A stretch of DNA of 50,590 bases from Lactonifactor sp. BIOML-A5 (GCF_009677585.1 NZ_WKYV01000007.1:1-50590), one strand, 5' to 3'; shown: positions 26,193 to 34,846, counted from the stretch's first letter. Numbers and translations: made by a program. The notes: generated from the sequence alone by a model not told the origin.

Positions 26193-27923
26193 ATGAGACT
26201 CATAGCAAAGTATCTGAAAAACTATAAAAAAGTCTTTCTGCTGAATCTTCTCTCGGTCTTTGGCTTCGCCTTAGTGGAACTGGGGATTCCCACTATCGTG
26301 GCCCAGATGATCGACAAAGGAGTGACCACAAACGATCCGTCTTATATTTTAAAGATGGGGGGAGTGATTGTAATCATATCTATTGTGGGAGTGGGAGGAA
26401 CGATCCTGATGGGATACTGCTGTGCATTTATCTCCACGGGGATCACCTGCGATATCAGGAATGATATGTTTCGTAAAATTCAGGGATTTTCCAACCGTGA
26501 GTATCAAAAATTCGGGGCGGCATCACTGATTACAAGGACGAACAATGACGCGTTTCAGATTCAAATGTTTATGAATATTCTATTTAGAACAGCACTTATG
26601 ACACCTGTGATGATATTCGTTAGCTTTACTTTGGTACTTCGGACTTCTCTGCCCCTGTCCCTGATCATTATCTCTACGGTTCCGGTGATTATCATTGGGG
26701 TGCTGGTGGTGGCAAAAATCTCCGAGCCGCTCAGTGAGAATCAGCAGCTGTCCATGGAGGCAATTAACCGAATATCCAAGGAAAACCTGAGCGGAATCCG
26801 GGTGATCCGGGCTTTTAACAATGATCCATATGAGCAGAAGCGGTTTAATGAGGCGAATAATCAGTATATGAAGTATTCGAAAAAGCTCTTCAAGCTCATG
26901 TCCCTGACACAGCCTATTTTCTTTTTTCTGATGAATATAGCTGGGATGGGTATCTTCTGGGTAGCTGCCAATATGATACACGCGGGTCATCTGGAAATCG
27001 GGCAGCTGGTAGCCTTTATGGATTATCTGTTCCATGCTATGTTTTCCGTTATGCTGTTCTGCCTGGTATTCATGATGTACCCCAGGGCAAGAGTCAGCGC
27101 AAAACGGATTGAGAAAGTAATGAATCAGGAGGTTGCCATTAAGAATCAGGAAGACGGCATCCCTCTCAAGGGGGAAGTGGAAGAGGTGGTGTGGGATCAC
27201 GTTACCTTTGTCTATCCAGACGGAGAAGAAGCAGTTCTGAAAGATATATCCTTTTCTGCCAAAAAGGGGGAGACCATTGCCTTTATCGGCAGCACGGGTT
27301 CCGGTAAGAGCACGCTTATCAATTTGATTCCAAGAGCGTATGATGTGAGCGGAGGGAGTATTCGAATCAACGGCAGGGATATCCGAGATTTTAATCTGGC
27401 TTCCCTGAGGGATGCCATTGGCTTTATTCCTCAGAAAACCATGTTATTCAGGGGAACCATAGCCGACAATATCCGATTCGGCAAAGAAGATGCCACAGAT
27501 CGGGAAGTAGAGCAGGCGGCAAGGACTGCCCAGGCCTATGACTTTATTATGGAAAAGGGCGGCTTTGACGAGAATATCACTGAGAGTGCCACGAATATCT
27601 CCGGCGGACAGAAACAGAGGCTTTCCATTGCCAGGGCACTGGTAAAGCGTCCGAAGATTTATATATTTGACGATTCCTTCTCTGCTTTGGACTTTAAGAC
27701 AGATGCGACCCTGAGAAGAGAACTGAAGAAGGAGACAAGGAATGCGATTGTCATGGTAGTTGCTCAGAGGATTGCCAGCATTATGGACGCAGACCAGATT
27801 GTCGTGCTCAACGAAGGAAAGATTGTGGGGATGGGAACCCACAGAGAATTGCTGAAATCCTGCTCCATCTATCATGAAATCGCAGTCTCCCAGCTGAGTG
27901 AGGAGGAATTGGCGAATGCATAA
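26193..27923 (+). CDS. ABC exporter half-transporter with degenerate ATP site (subunit 1)
   Basis: Membrane ABC transporter of the multidrug/lipid exporter type, with about six N-terminal membrane spans (residues 15-310) and a C-terminal ATPase. Walker A GSTGSGKST and signature ISGGQKQ are normal. The Walker B end reads IFDDSFSALD (Asp for the catalytic Glu) and the switch is VVAQRIAS (Gln for His). These are hallmarks of the non-hydrolysing site of heterodimeric exporters such as BmrC or TM287. 576 aa, RBS GGGAGG at 26180-26185. It overlaps the partner gene by 8 bp. Substrate unknown; drug export is an inference. Confidence 0.92.
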   Translation: MRLIAKYLKNYKKVFLLNLLSVFGFALVELGIPTIVAQMIDKGVTTNDPSYILKMGGVIVIISIVGVGGTILMGYCCAFISTGITCDIRNDMFRKIQGFSNREYQKFGAASLITRTNNDAFQIQMFMNILFRTALMTPVMIFVSFTLVLRTSLPLSLIIISTVPVIIIGVLVVAKISEPLSENQQLSMEAINRISKENLSGIRVIRAFNNDPYEQKRFNEANNQYMKYSKKLFKLMSLTQPIFFFLMNIAGMGIFWVAANMIHAGHLEIGQLVAFMDYLFHAMFSVMLFCLVFMMYPRARVSAKRIEKVMNQEVAIKNQEDGIPLKGEVEEVVWDHVTFVYPDGEEAVLKDISFSAKKGETIAFIGSTGSGKSTLINLIPRAYDVSGGSIRINGRDIRDFNLASLRDAIGFIPQKTMLFRGTIADNIRFGKEDATDREVEQAARTAQAYDFIMEKGGFDENITESATNISGGQKQRLSIARALVKRPKIYIFDDSFSALDFKTDATLRRELKKETRNAIVMVVAQRIASIMDADQIVVLNEGKIVGMGTHRELLKSCSIYHEIAVSQLSEEELANA

Positions 27924-29703
27924 AAAGCTACAGAAATTAAAAGATAATATCGCACAGCTGAGTCCTTTTATCGCCCCTTACAAGTGGGGGTTCTGGGGAG
28001 CTGTACTTATGGGAATCATCTCCATTGCAGCTATGACTACAGCTCCAAGAATAGAAGGTATGATTACAACACAGCTGGCAAAGGATGCCTCGGATCTCAT
28101 GCAGAAACTGCCGGGAGCCGGCGTCCATTTTAAAACCGTATTGCATATCCTGGCCGTGCTGGCTGTGATTTATCTTGTAAAAACGCTGGCTCAGGCAGCC
28201 AGCGCCATTATGCTGACGAATTCCATACAAAATGCTATGCACGATATGAGAAATGCGGTGCAGGATAAGGTGAGAAGACTTCCGGTCCGGTATTTTGATT
28301 CCAACAGCTTTGGGGACGTACTGAGCCGGATTACCAATGATATTGACACCATATCTAATGCACTGCAGCAGAGTTTCATGCAGATCATCAACGGGATCCT
28401 CACTTTAATCCTGGCAATTGTTATGATGTTTACGATACAGCCTGTGATGGCGTGTATGGCTTTGGTTATTATCCCTCTTAGTCTTCTGATTACCAGGTTT
28501 ATCATAAAAAAAAGTCAGAAGCAGTTTAATGCCCAGCAGAATTCTATGGGAGAGCTGAACGGTGCTATTACTGAAATGTACACCGGCTTTCGGGAGATTC
28601 TGTTGTTTAACCGTCAGGCAGACTCTGTAAGGGAATTCGAGGAGATCAACGACAGACTGCGGAAGCATGCTTTTTCCGCCCAGTTCCTTTCCTCCATGCT
28701 TTCCCCTCTAATCTCACTGGTTACTTATCTGACCATAGGCGCTATAGCTGTAACCGGTGCACTGTTTGCGTTAAGCGGCGTGATTACCATAGGGAATCTC
28801 CAGGCCTTTATCCGTTATGTATGGCAGATCAACGATCCTCTGTCTCAGGTTTCCCAGCTGTCTGCCCAGATTCAGGCAGCCTTTGCGGCCATGGACAGGG
28901 TATTCGGGATTCTCAGGGAAGAGGAAGAGGTGAAGGAGGCCGATCCGCCTGTGATTTTGGAAAAGGCGGAGGGAAATGTTACCTTCGACCATGTCTCCTT
29001 TGGATACAGAGAACGCCCGGTGATCCAGGACTTTACCATTGAGGTAAAGAAAGGGCAGATGGTTGCCATTGTGGGGCCTACCGGAGCGGGAAAGACCACA
29101 TTGATTAATCTTTTGATGCGCTTTTACGATGTGAACAAATGCAGCATACGAATTGACGGTGTTGATATCAGAGATATGAAGCGGAGGGATCTGAGGAATA
29201 TCTTCGGAATGGTTCTGCAGGATACCTGGCTGTTTTCCGGAAGTATATTTGATAATATCCGTTACGGGCGTCTGGATGCCAGAAAAGATGAGGTCATCGA
29301 CGCGGCAAAGGCGGCTAATATCCATCACTTTATACGGACTCTTCCGGGAGGATATGATATGGTAATTGACGAGGAAGGAAGTAACATCTCTCAGGGAGAA
29401 AAACAGCTGCTAACCATTGCCAGGGCTATCTTAAAGGACCCGGATATCCTGATCCTGGATGAGGCTACTTCTTCAGTTGACACCAGAATCGAGCGGATAC
29501 TGCAGGATGCCATGCAGAGGCTTATGGAAGGAAGAACCAGCTTTGTGATTGCCCACCGGCTGTCTACCATTAAAAATGCGGATATGATTCTTGTGATCCG
29601 GGACGGAAATATTGTTGAACAGGGAACACATGCGTCTCTTTTGGCGGCACATGGGTTCTACGAACAGCTTTACAATTCCCAGTTTGCGGGAAAACAGATA
29701 TAG
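27916..29703 (+). CDS. ABC exporter half-transporter with canonical catalytic residues (subunit 2)
   Basis: Partner of the preceding subunit. It has six membrane spans, then an ATPase with Walker A GPTGAGKTT, Walker B ILILDEATSSVD (catalytic Glu present) and H-loop VIAHRLSTI. Its signature is the altered NISQGEKQ that in heterodimers faces the degenerate site of the other half. 595 aa from ATG 27916 (MHKKLQKL) with GAGGAGG upstream; a frame reaching 27898 adds six residues inside the previous gene and is not preferred. A terminator follows directly. Confidence 0.92.
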   Translation: MHKKLQKLKDNIAQLSPFIAPYKWGFWGAVLMGIISIAAMTTAPRIEGMITTQLAKDASDLMQKLPGAGVHFKTVLHILAVLAVIYLVKTLAQAASAIMLTNSIQNAMHDMRNAVQDKVRRLPVRYFDSNSFGDVLSRITNDIDTISNALQQSFMQIINGILTLILAIVMMFTIQPVMACMALVIIPLSLLITRFIIKKSQKQFNAQQNSMGELNGAITEMYTGFREILLFNRQADSVREFEEINDRLRKHAFSAQFLSSMLSPLISLVTYLTIGAIAVTGALFALSGVITIGNLQAFIRYVWQINDPLSQVSQLSAQIQAAFAAMDRVFGILREEEEVKEADPPVILEKAEGNVTFDHVSFGYRERPVIQDFTIEVKKGQMVAIVGPTGAGKTTLINLLMRFYDVNKCSIRIDGVDIRDMKRRDLRNIFGMVLQDTWLFSGSIFDNIRYGRLDARKDEVIDAAKAANIHHFIRTLPGGYDMVIDEEGSNISQGEKQLLTIARAILKDPDILILDEATSSVDTRIERILQDAMQRLMEGRTSFVIAHRLSTIKNADMILVIRDGNIVEQGTHASLLAAHGFYEQLYNSQFAGKQI

Positions 29704-29713
29704 AAGATAAGAA

Positions 29714-29759
29714 AAAGAAAAAGAACTTCTGTGACGCTCACAGGAAGTTCTTTTTCTTA
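29714..29759 (+). terminator. Rho-independent terminator of the ABC exporter operon
   Basis: AGAAAAAGAACTTCTGTGA pairs with TCACAGGAAGTTCTTTTTCT around CGC; the T-rich 3' arm serves as the tail. Confidence 0.85.
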
Positions 29760-29824
29760 TGGTATAAGGAAAATTTAATCTGGTTAAGCTGTTAAGTAGA
29801 ACATACTTGGGATTGGAGGAAATT

Positions 29825-31933
29825 ATGGTTACATTTCGGGATCTCACCCTGGAGGATCAGGATATGATAAACAGTTACTTTGAGAGACTTCAGGCAAATA
29901 ATTCAGAATGCAGTTTTACAAATTTATTTATATGGAGAAAATGCTATCATGTCCAGTGGGCGATTGTGGAAGGGTATCTGGTGATTCTGACCACGGTCAG
30001 AGGAAAAAGCTGGATTTTACCGCCGTTCGGTAATTATCAGGATGGAGATTTGAAAAAAGTAATGGAACTTCTGAAAGTATATTTTCAGGAAAAAGCCATG
30101 CCATTTGTAATCCGGGCCATTCCGGAAGCGGCAGCTGAAGCACTGAAGAAAGAGGTGCCCGGCTGGTTCTGGATGGAGGAGGAGAGAGAAATATTTGATT
30201 ATATCTACCGGGGAGAAGATCTCAGGCTTTTAAAAGGAAAGAAATATCACGGTAAGCGCAATCACATCAACCAGTTTAAAAAACGATATTCAGATTATGG
30301 ATATGAGAAGATTACCGCGGAGAACATTCCGGAGGTAAAAGAATTTTTGGAGCGCTGGTGCTTTTACCGGCAGTGCAAGAGCGACTTTGACAGAGAGCTG
30401 TACTGCGAAAAAAAAGCCATTTATGAAGCTTTTTCCAGTTGGGAGCAGCTAAAATGCACAGGGGGAGCTATGAGGGTAAATGGAAAAATTGAAGCATTTA
30501 CCATAGGAGAGCAGCTGAATAAGGACACTGTTCTGATTCATATAGAGAAAGCAAACGTAGAGATACCTGGTTTATACGGGGTGATTCATCAGGAGTATCT
30601 CCTTCATGAATGGCCGGATATCCTGTATGTAAACCGGGAAGAGGATATGGGAGATGAAGGTCTGAGAAAAGCGAAGCTTTCTTTTTATCCTACTGCGTTC
30701 GCCAGGAAATGGAAGGCGGAGTACCAGGAGAAAGATACACTTTACTGTCATAGAGCATCGGACGAAGATAAGGAGGAGGTGAAGCGACTGTGGGAATACT
30801 GCTTCACTGATACCAGAGAATTTACAGAATGGTATTTCAGCAGATATTACAGGACAGAGAGAACCTTTGGCGCTTTTTTAAATGGGGATCTGACCGCAAG
30901 TGTTCAGATGATTCCCTATGAACTCTTAGTAAGAGGAAAAAAAATGAGGGCCTCTTATGTGGTGGGGCTGGATACTGCTCCGGAATACCGCAGAGGCGGA
31001 GTGGGAAGAAAACTCCTGAAGTACAGTATGGAAGAAATGCGCAGAGAAAAGCGCTGTATCAGCCTTCTGATGCCATTCTCGCCTGGCTTCTACCTTCCTC
31101 TGCAGTGGACTTTCTGCTATTTTAAACAAAACTATGTGATAGACCCTTGGGACTTAAACTATGCCAGAAAGCCGCACCTGGGAGGGGCGGCACAGGAACA
31201 CGGGACCTTTCGCCGGGTTCGGATGAAGGACGCAGTTCAGGTGATGCAGAACATTTATCAATCCTATCAGAACGGCAGAAACGGCGGTATTCTAAGAGGG
31301 GAGGAGCAATGGGAGCTTCTAACGGAAAGCTGGGAATTGGAACATGCAGTCTGCTATGTCCTTTCCGGGAAGGAAGTCCAACAGGCATATATGGTATACT
31401 CTATAGAGGGTACGGTGATGCGCATCCATGAGATGCTATATACAGGCGAGCAGGCAAAACGGGAGTGTCTGGACTTCATTTACGGACACCGTTCTCATAT
31501 TGTTAAGGCAGAGTGGGCGGCAGAAAGCGGGGATACAACATTTTGCTATCTGAATCCCGGCAGAAGTGTATGCACCTTACAGCCTTTTCTGATGGCGAGA
31601 GTTGTGGATGTAATACAGGCCTGGCGGGAGTTTGCAGTTCTTGCCATGAAAGAACCTGTGATCATCCGTATAGAGGATGAGCTTCTGGAGTGGAATAATG
31701 CCGTATTCAAGTTTTGGGAGACGGACGGAAAGAAGGAGTCTCAGAGGCTTGGAGAGGAGGTCCAGTGGGATTACTGTATGGGAATTGAAAGCTTTACACA
31801 GCTGCTGATGGGCTCCTCCTCTTTTGAAGAATTACTGACCCGGGGAGCAATCGTACGCGGCGGAGCGCTTGAGGGGGAGCCCTTAAAAAGCCTTTTTCCA
31901 AAATTGAATAACGATATCCAGGAATACTATTAA
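29825..31933 (+). CDS. DUF2156 - GNAT acetyltransferase fusion protein
   Basis: Two-domain protein, probably cytoplasmic. Residues 1-300 match the DUF2156 fold (itself GNAT-like, related to the C-terminal lysyltransferase domain of MprF): FRDLTLEDQDMINSYF, CSFTNLFIWRK, KGKKYHGKRNHINQFK. Residues 310-700 look like an Eis-type N-acetyltransferase, with acetyl-CoA loop TAPEYRRGGVGRKLL near 385-400 and a second GNAT/SCP2-like tail. The natural acceptor is unknown. The start at 29825 (MVTFRDL) has GGAGG at 29815-29819. 702 aa, transcribed alone. Confidence 0.8.
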   Translation: MVTFRDLTLEDQDMINSYFERLQANNSECSFTNLFIWRKCYHVQWAIVEGYLVILTTVRGKSWILPPFGNYQDGDLKKVMELLKVYFQEKAMPFVIRAIPEAAAEALKKEVPGWFWMEEEREIFDYIYRGEDLRLLKGKKYHGKRNHINQFKKRYSDYGYEKITAENIPEVKEFLERWCFYRQCKSDFDRELYCEKKAIYEAFSSWEQLKCTGGAMRVNGKIEAFTIGEQLNKDTVLIHIEKANVEIPGLYGVIHQEYLLHEWPDILYVNREEDMGDEGLRKAKLSFYPTAFARKWKAEYQEKDTLYCHRASDEDKEEVKRLWEYCFTDTREFTEWYFSRYYRTERTFGAFLNGDLTASVQMIPYELLVRGKKMRASYVVGLDTAPEYRRGGVGRKLLKYSMEEMRREKRCISLLMPFSPGFYLPLQWTFCYFKQNYVIDPWDLNYARKPHLGGAAQEHGTFRRVRMKDAVQVMQNIYQSYQNGRNGGILRGEEQWELLTESWELEHAVCYVLSGKEVQQAYMVYSIEGTVMRIHEMLYTGEQAKRECLDFIYGHRSHIVKAEWAAESGDTTFCYLNPGRSVCTLQPFLMARVVDVIQAWREFAVLAMKEPVIIRIEDELLEWNNAVFKFWETDGKKESQRLGEEVQWDYCMGIESFTQLLMGSSSFEELLTRGAIVRGGALEGEPLKSLFPKLNNDIQEYY

Positions 31934-31935
31934 GA

Positions 31936-32015
31936 TTGAAATTTTTCTCCTTATAGGGTAAACTGTTGAATAAATGGAACCTTTGCTTCTGTATTCTGCT
32001 TAGAAGGCAGAAGCA
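31936..32015 (+). promoter_or_regulatory. Promoter and leader hairpin before the DUF4203 gene
   Basis: TTGAAA at 31936-31941 and TAAACT at 31959-31964 are 17 bp apart. Downstream lies a hairpin, TGCTTCTG at 31984-31991 with CAGAAGCA at 32008-32015 and an inner TTCT/AGAA stem. It lacks a T tail, so it is more likely a leader structure than a terminator. Confidence 0.4.
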
Positions 32016-32113
32016 GATGGGGGCCATTTGCAGGAGTATAAATAATGCCGGTGCAAAAACAGGGGAGCATCATCGGCTGTAAGTGCACAAGCACTTTACG
32101 AAGGGAGGAAATC

Positions 32114-33106
32114 ATGAACTACATAGGAAAATATTTGGGAGATCTGGGGGGATTGACCAATAAGTACAGCAGTATACTGATGACAGTGGGAATTGTATTC
32201 GCACTTTTGAACTGTTTTTTCGGGTATAAACTGAGAAAGGTATGGATTACCCTGGTAGGTGCGCTGGCAGGTGCTGCAGCAGGAGGTGCTGCGGGGTATT
32301 ACTTTTTAAAGGATGTGAAGCTGTCAGCTGCCATTGCTGCAGGCGGAGCGATTCTTTTGGCGGTATTTGCATTCCAAATCTATCGTCTGGGACTCTTTGT
32401 TCTGTGCGGGGGGCTGACCTATTGGATGCTTGGACAGCTTTTCTCAGCCGATACCTCTATGGCTAGAGGGATTTGCATCGTTGCAGGAGTGGTGGTAGGT
32501 GTTCTGGCGCTCCAGTATGAGAGAATTATTGTGATTCTGACAACGGGAATCTGCGGAGGCTTTGGAGCTTCCAGGCTTTTATTTACAATGACCGGCCGGG
32601 AGGCGGGGATTCTTGCAGTGTTGGTGGGACTGATCCTTGCAGCTTTGGGGATCCTGTTTCAATATCAGCTTGGGACTAAGAGAGGAAAAGAGGAGTTTGA
32701 AAAAGATTCCCAGTCCCTCTTTCACAGAGACGGCAAAAGCCGGGGACGCAGCCGGAGAAAAAAGAGGAGCCTAAGGGATTACCTGCCTACCCGCAGGAAG
32801 AAAAAAAAGAAGAAGCGGGGAAAGGCGGATACCTCAGAGAATGTTCAGACTTCCACCAGCCGGCAGAGCAGGGGAACAGGAGGCACTAAGAAAAAAAGCG
32901 GAACAAACTCTGAGAGGCCTCAAACTTCAAACCGAAACAAGTTAAATTCGGAACCGGAAGACGAGCGTTTGGAAGAGTCTTGTCTTTCTGAGAACCGTCA
33001 GGACAGAATCCGGGATGGGTATGAGAATCCTTTGGATATGGACGAGATTGCAAAGATGATCTCAAAAGATGTACAAAAGATTTATGAGGATCAGGAGGAA
33101 AAATAA
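32114..33106 (+). CDS. DUF4203-like multi-span membrane protein with charged tail
   Basis: Function unknown. Residues 1-185 contain about seven glycine/alanine-rich membrane spans (LMTVGIVFALLNCFFGYKL, LVGALAGAAAGGAAGYYFL), a pattern of DUF4203/TM7S3 proteins. Residues 190-330 are a hydrophilic cytoplasmic tail, first strongly basic (RRKKRSLRDYLPTRRKKKKKK), then Ser/Thr-rich and acidic near the end (MDEIAKMISKDVQKIYED). The start at 32114 has GGGAGG; the open frame to 32045 has no site. 330 aa. Confidence 0.7.
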   Translation: MNYIGKYLGDLGGLTNKYSSILMTVGIVFALLNCFFGYKLRKVWITLVGALAGAAAGGAAGYYFLKDVKLSAAIAAGGAILLAVFAFQIYRLGLFVLCGGLTYWMLGQLFSADTSMARGICIVAGVVVGVLALQYERIIVILTTGICGGFGASRLLFTMTGREAGILAVLVGLILAALGILFQYQLGTKRGKEEFEKDSQSLFHRDGKSRGRSRRKKRSLRDYLPTRRKKKKKKRGKADTSENVQTSTSRQSRGTGGTKKKSGTNSERPQTSNRNKLNSEPEDERLEESCLSENRQDRIRDGYENPLDMDEIAKMISKDVQKIYEDQEEK

Positions 33107-33150
33107 GCCATTGTAAACCATCATCACTCTGTTCTCACGTGTGACAGGGC

Positions 33151-33180
33151 ACACGACGGCCTTTATTTTACCGTCGTGTG
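33151..33180. terminator. Hairpin between DUF4203 gene and the fic remnant
   Basis: CACACGACGG and CCGTCGTGTG form a perfect 10-bp stem around an AT-rich loop between convergent genes. The T tail is weak. Confidence 0.5.
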
Positions 33181-33186
33181 TAAGGT

Positions 33187-33360
33187 TTACTTAAACAAAG
33201 GCAATATGATTTTCCCTGACAATACGGCATAAATGAATAGGGCGCTAACAATACATAGAATTGCGCCGTACAAGCGGAAGACGGCAGGAAACCATTGCCG
33301 CTTTGACCGGTCTGCAATGGTTCTGGATGGCAGTATAAGAAATGACAGCAAAATGCAGAA
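33187..33360 (-). pseudogene. C-terminal fragment of a membrane protein fused behind fic
   Basis: A second minus-strand frame overlapping the end of the fic reading frame encodes LLSFLILPSRTIADRSKRQW followed by LYGAILCIVSALFIYAVLSG and KIILPLFK, stopping at 33187. Two hydrophobic spans separated by a basic segment look like the end of a real membrane protein. Its N-terminal part is absent, which places a deletion junction near 33350. Family not recognised. Confidence 0.55.
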
Positions 33361-33819
33361 TATAACCTGATTCGTATGCTAATTGCCGTATTAATTCCCT
33401 CTGGGTTCTCCCATTTCCTTCACTAAATGGATGGAGTGCATTTATTTCTGAAAAATAATAGGCTGCTTTTTGAACAAATTTCTCTTTGGAGAGTCGCTTT
33501 AAATAATCATCATTCTGTAATTTTCTAAATAGTTCACTTGCCTGCATTTCAATGAATTGTACTTTGCAAAACATATTTGATTTTGCAATATCAACTGTAC
33601 GGATTTTCCCAGCCCAGGAATATATATCTTGAAATATATATTTGTGAATATTTCGCAAGTGCTCAAAATCAAATTTACCTGTTACTGGTTTCTCCAGCAA
33701 ATCCATTAATGAAGCATTGTCAATTTCCGTTCTACTTCGGGAAGCTTATCACTGTCTTGAACGTTCAATTTGTTAATCAAAACATCTGAATTAGGATAGC
33801 AGTAGATTTTATCACTCAT
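33245..33819 (-). pseudogene. Fic-family (AMPylase) toxin gene, frameshifted and 3'-truncated
   Basis: Fic proteins transfer AMP or other nucleotides to target proteins. The frame begins MSDKIYCYPNSDVLINK at 33819, 3 bp after the RelB-type antitoxin, with AAGGAG in the antitoxin end. It loses frame near 33730 (an A missing in GTAGAACGG; restoring it reads VETEIDNASLMDLLEKP) and resumes to LHPFSEGNGRTQRE with the Fic motif intact. After YESGYILHF the family sequence ends and the frame runs through another gene's remnant to a stop at 33245. An ATG at 33706 could still give 153 aa with the catalytic loop. Confidence 0.8.
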
Positions 33820-33822
33820 TTA

Positions 33823-34143
33823 TCACTCCTTATAGTTCTCCAAAATCTGCTGCCTGATAGTGTCCTTGTCCTTAGTTTTCTGATATTCTTTCAACAATTT
33901 TATATCTTCCCTGTCTAGCGGCATTTGTTCCATTGCCATTGAAGCACTGACTTCGGAAACCTGTTCTTCAGATGTGTATAAACGTGGAATTTTTATTTCA
34001 AAAGGAATACTTTTTGTTAATATAATTTGTTTTAATAACATATTGACAACTGATGACAAATTAGTTCCAAGTTCTTCAAGAATGGCACTGGCCTGTTCCT
34101 TATCTTTAGCATCAGTACGCACCTGTAAAAATGTTTTCTCCAT
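33823..34143 (-). CDS. RelB/DinJ-type antitoxin paired with Fic
   Basis: Ribbon-helix-helix antitoxin, 106 aa. The N-terminus EKTFLQVRTDAKDKEQASAI LEELG is the DNA-binding dimer motif, followed by SSVVNMLLKQI and a helical tail with KLLKEYQKTKDKDTI that usually wraps the partner. The start at 34143 has AGGAGGT; the open frame to 34203 has no site. The fic gene follows 3 bp downstream, so the pair would be a bicistronic module in which the antitoxin likely represses its own promoter. Confidence 0.82.
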   Translation of the reverse strand: MEKTFLQVRTDAKDKEQASAILEELGTNLSSVVNMLLKQIILTKSIPFEIKIPRLYTSEEQVSEVSASMAMEQMPLDREDIKLLKEYQKTKDKDTIRQQILENYKE

Positions 34144-34218
34144 AAAAATACCTCCTGATATAGTCAAATAACAATTGAATTCTATATATATTAAGTATAT
34201 CATTTTGTAGTGACATTA

Positions 34219-34326
34219 TCAATACATTTTATTTATCACCCCGAGCTTTTCAGCAAACTGCATTTGTGTCATATCCTGTTCCTTTCTGCGGGCAGCAATA
34301 AATTTTCCGATATTGTTTTGCTCCAT
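34219..34326 (-). pseudogene. N-terminal fragment of an XRE-type helix-turn-helix regulator
   Basis: Thirty-five codons beginning MEQNNIGKFIAARRKEQDMT and QMQFAEKLGV match the first helices of XRE/HTH_3 regulators, then diverge and stop at 34219-34221. The rest of the HTH and any C-terminal domain are missing. It lies just upstream of the antitoxin gene. From 34327 to 34533 I see no gene. Confidence 0.6.
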
Positions 34327-34533
34327 CTTCAGGTAGAACAAAATCCACCAGAGGAAGAATAAGGAGGAACAAGGGAAAGAGTGGGGTTATATTCCCTTAC
34401 ATACTCAAATATTTTATAATTATAGTTTTTCCGCCGGGATATTACAAGGTATACTGCATGTCAGCCAACACCATGTATAAAGTAGTGTATCCGGTTAATA
34501 AACAGATAAAATAATGAAAAATATAAATAAGTA

Positions 34534-34562
34534 TTGACAAAATTGTATAAAAGGGTTAATAT
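34534..34562 (+). promoter_or_regulatory. Strong promoter with no protein gene downstream
   Basis: Perfect TTGACA at 34534-34539, 17-bp spacer, TAATAT at 34557-34562. Start site expected near 34569. Confidence 0.7.
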
Positions 34563-34706
34563 AACAATATAAAATAACAAAAGAAATAAATAACAGATTA
34601 AATGCTTTATTCCTTTTGTTATTCAATTTAAGATAAGGAGGTACGGACCGCCAAAACCTTAAAGTAACAAACCCAAAGAACTGTAAAACTTTACTTATAC
34701 TTTTTA

Positions 34707-34802
34707 ATGGAGAAAGGTGATGTCAACCACATAATCCTAGTGAAAGATGAGAAAAGGTTTTATAGAGAAAGAGGTACAAGAATGATTGAAGAATCAAAGT
34801 GA
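34707..34802 (+). CDS. Possible 31-aa small protein inside the candidate RNA
   Basis: ATG at 34707 opens a frame MEKGDVNHIILVKDEKRF... that ends with TGA at 34800, at the foot of the terminator stem. The composition is charged and protein-like, and the stop lies where a gene end would. There is no RBS before the ATG, only AT-rich sequence, so coding is doubtful. Confidence 0.2.
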   Translation: MEKGDVNHIILVKDEKRFYRERGTRMIEESK

Positions 34803-34846
34803 GATGGGTATCGATAAATAATAGTCGATGCCCATCTTGCTTTTGT
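34802..34846 (+). terminator. Rho-independent terminator of the candidate ncRNA
   Basis: AGATGGGTATCGA pairs with TCGATGCCCATCT (one G-U) around a 10-nt loop, followed by TTGCTTTT. Confidence 0.85.

Larger units (their letters stand above)
34569..34846 (+). ncRNA. Candidate structured non-coding RNA
   Basis: A promoter and a terminator bracket a transcript of about 277 nt. Its 5' end can fold at once: AATAACAAAAG at 34573-34583 pairs perfectly with CTTTTGTTATT at 34613-34623, extended by an inner AATAAA/TTTATT. A second stem is possible between AAGTAA and TTACTT further on. A perfect Shine-Dalgarno AAGGAGGT at 34635-34642 has no start codon after it. The 3' end is a terminator hairpin. It matches no RNA family I recognise. 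A 31-codon frame near the end is listed separately. Confidence 0.5.

Noticed and set aside
34707..34802. A confident small protein gene
   Set aside because: No ribosome site and no homology I can recall; kept only as a low-confidence entry.
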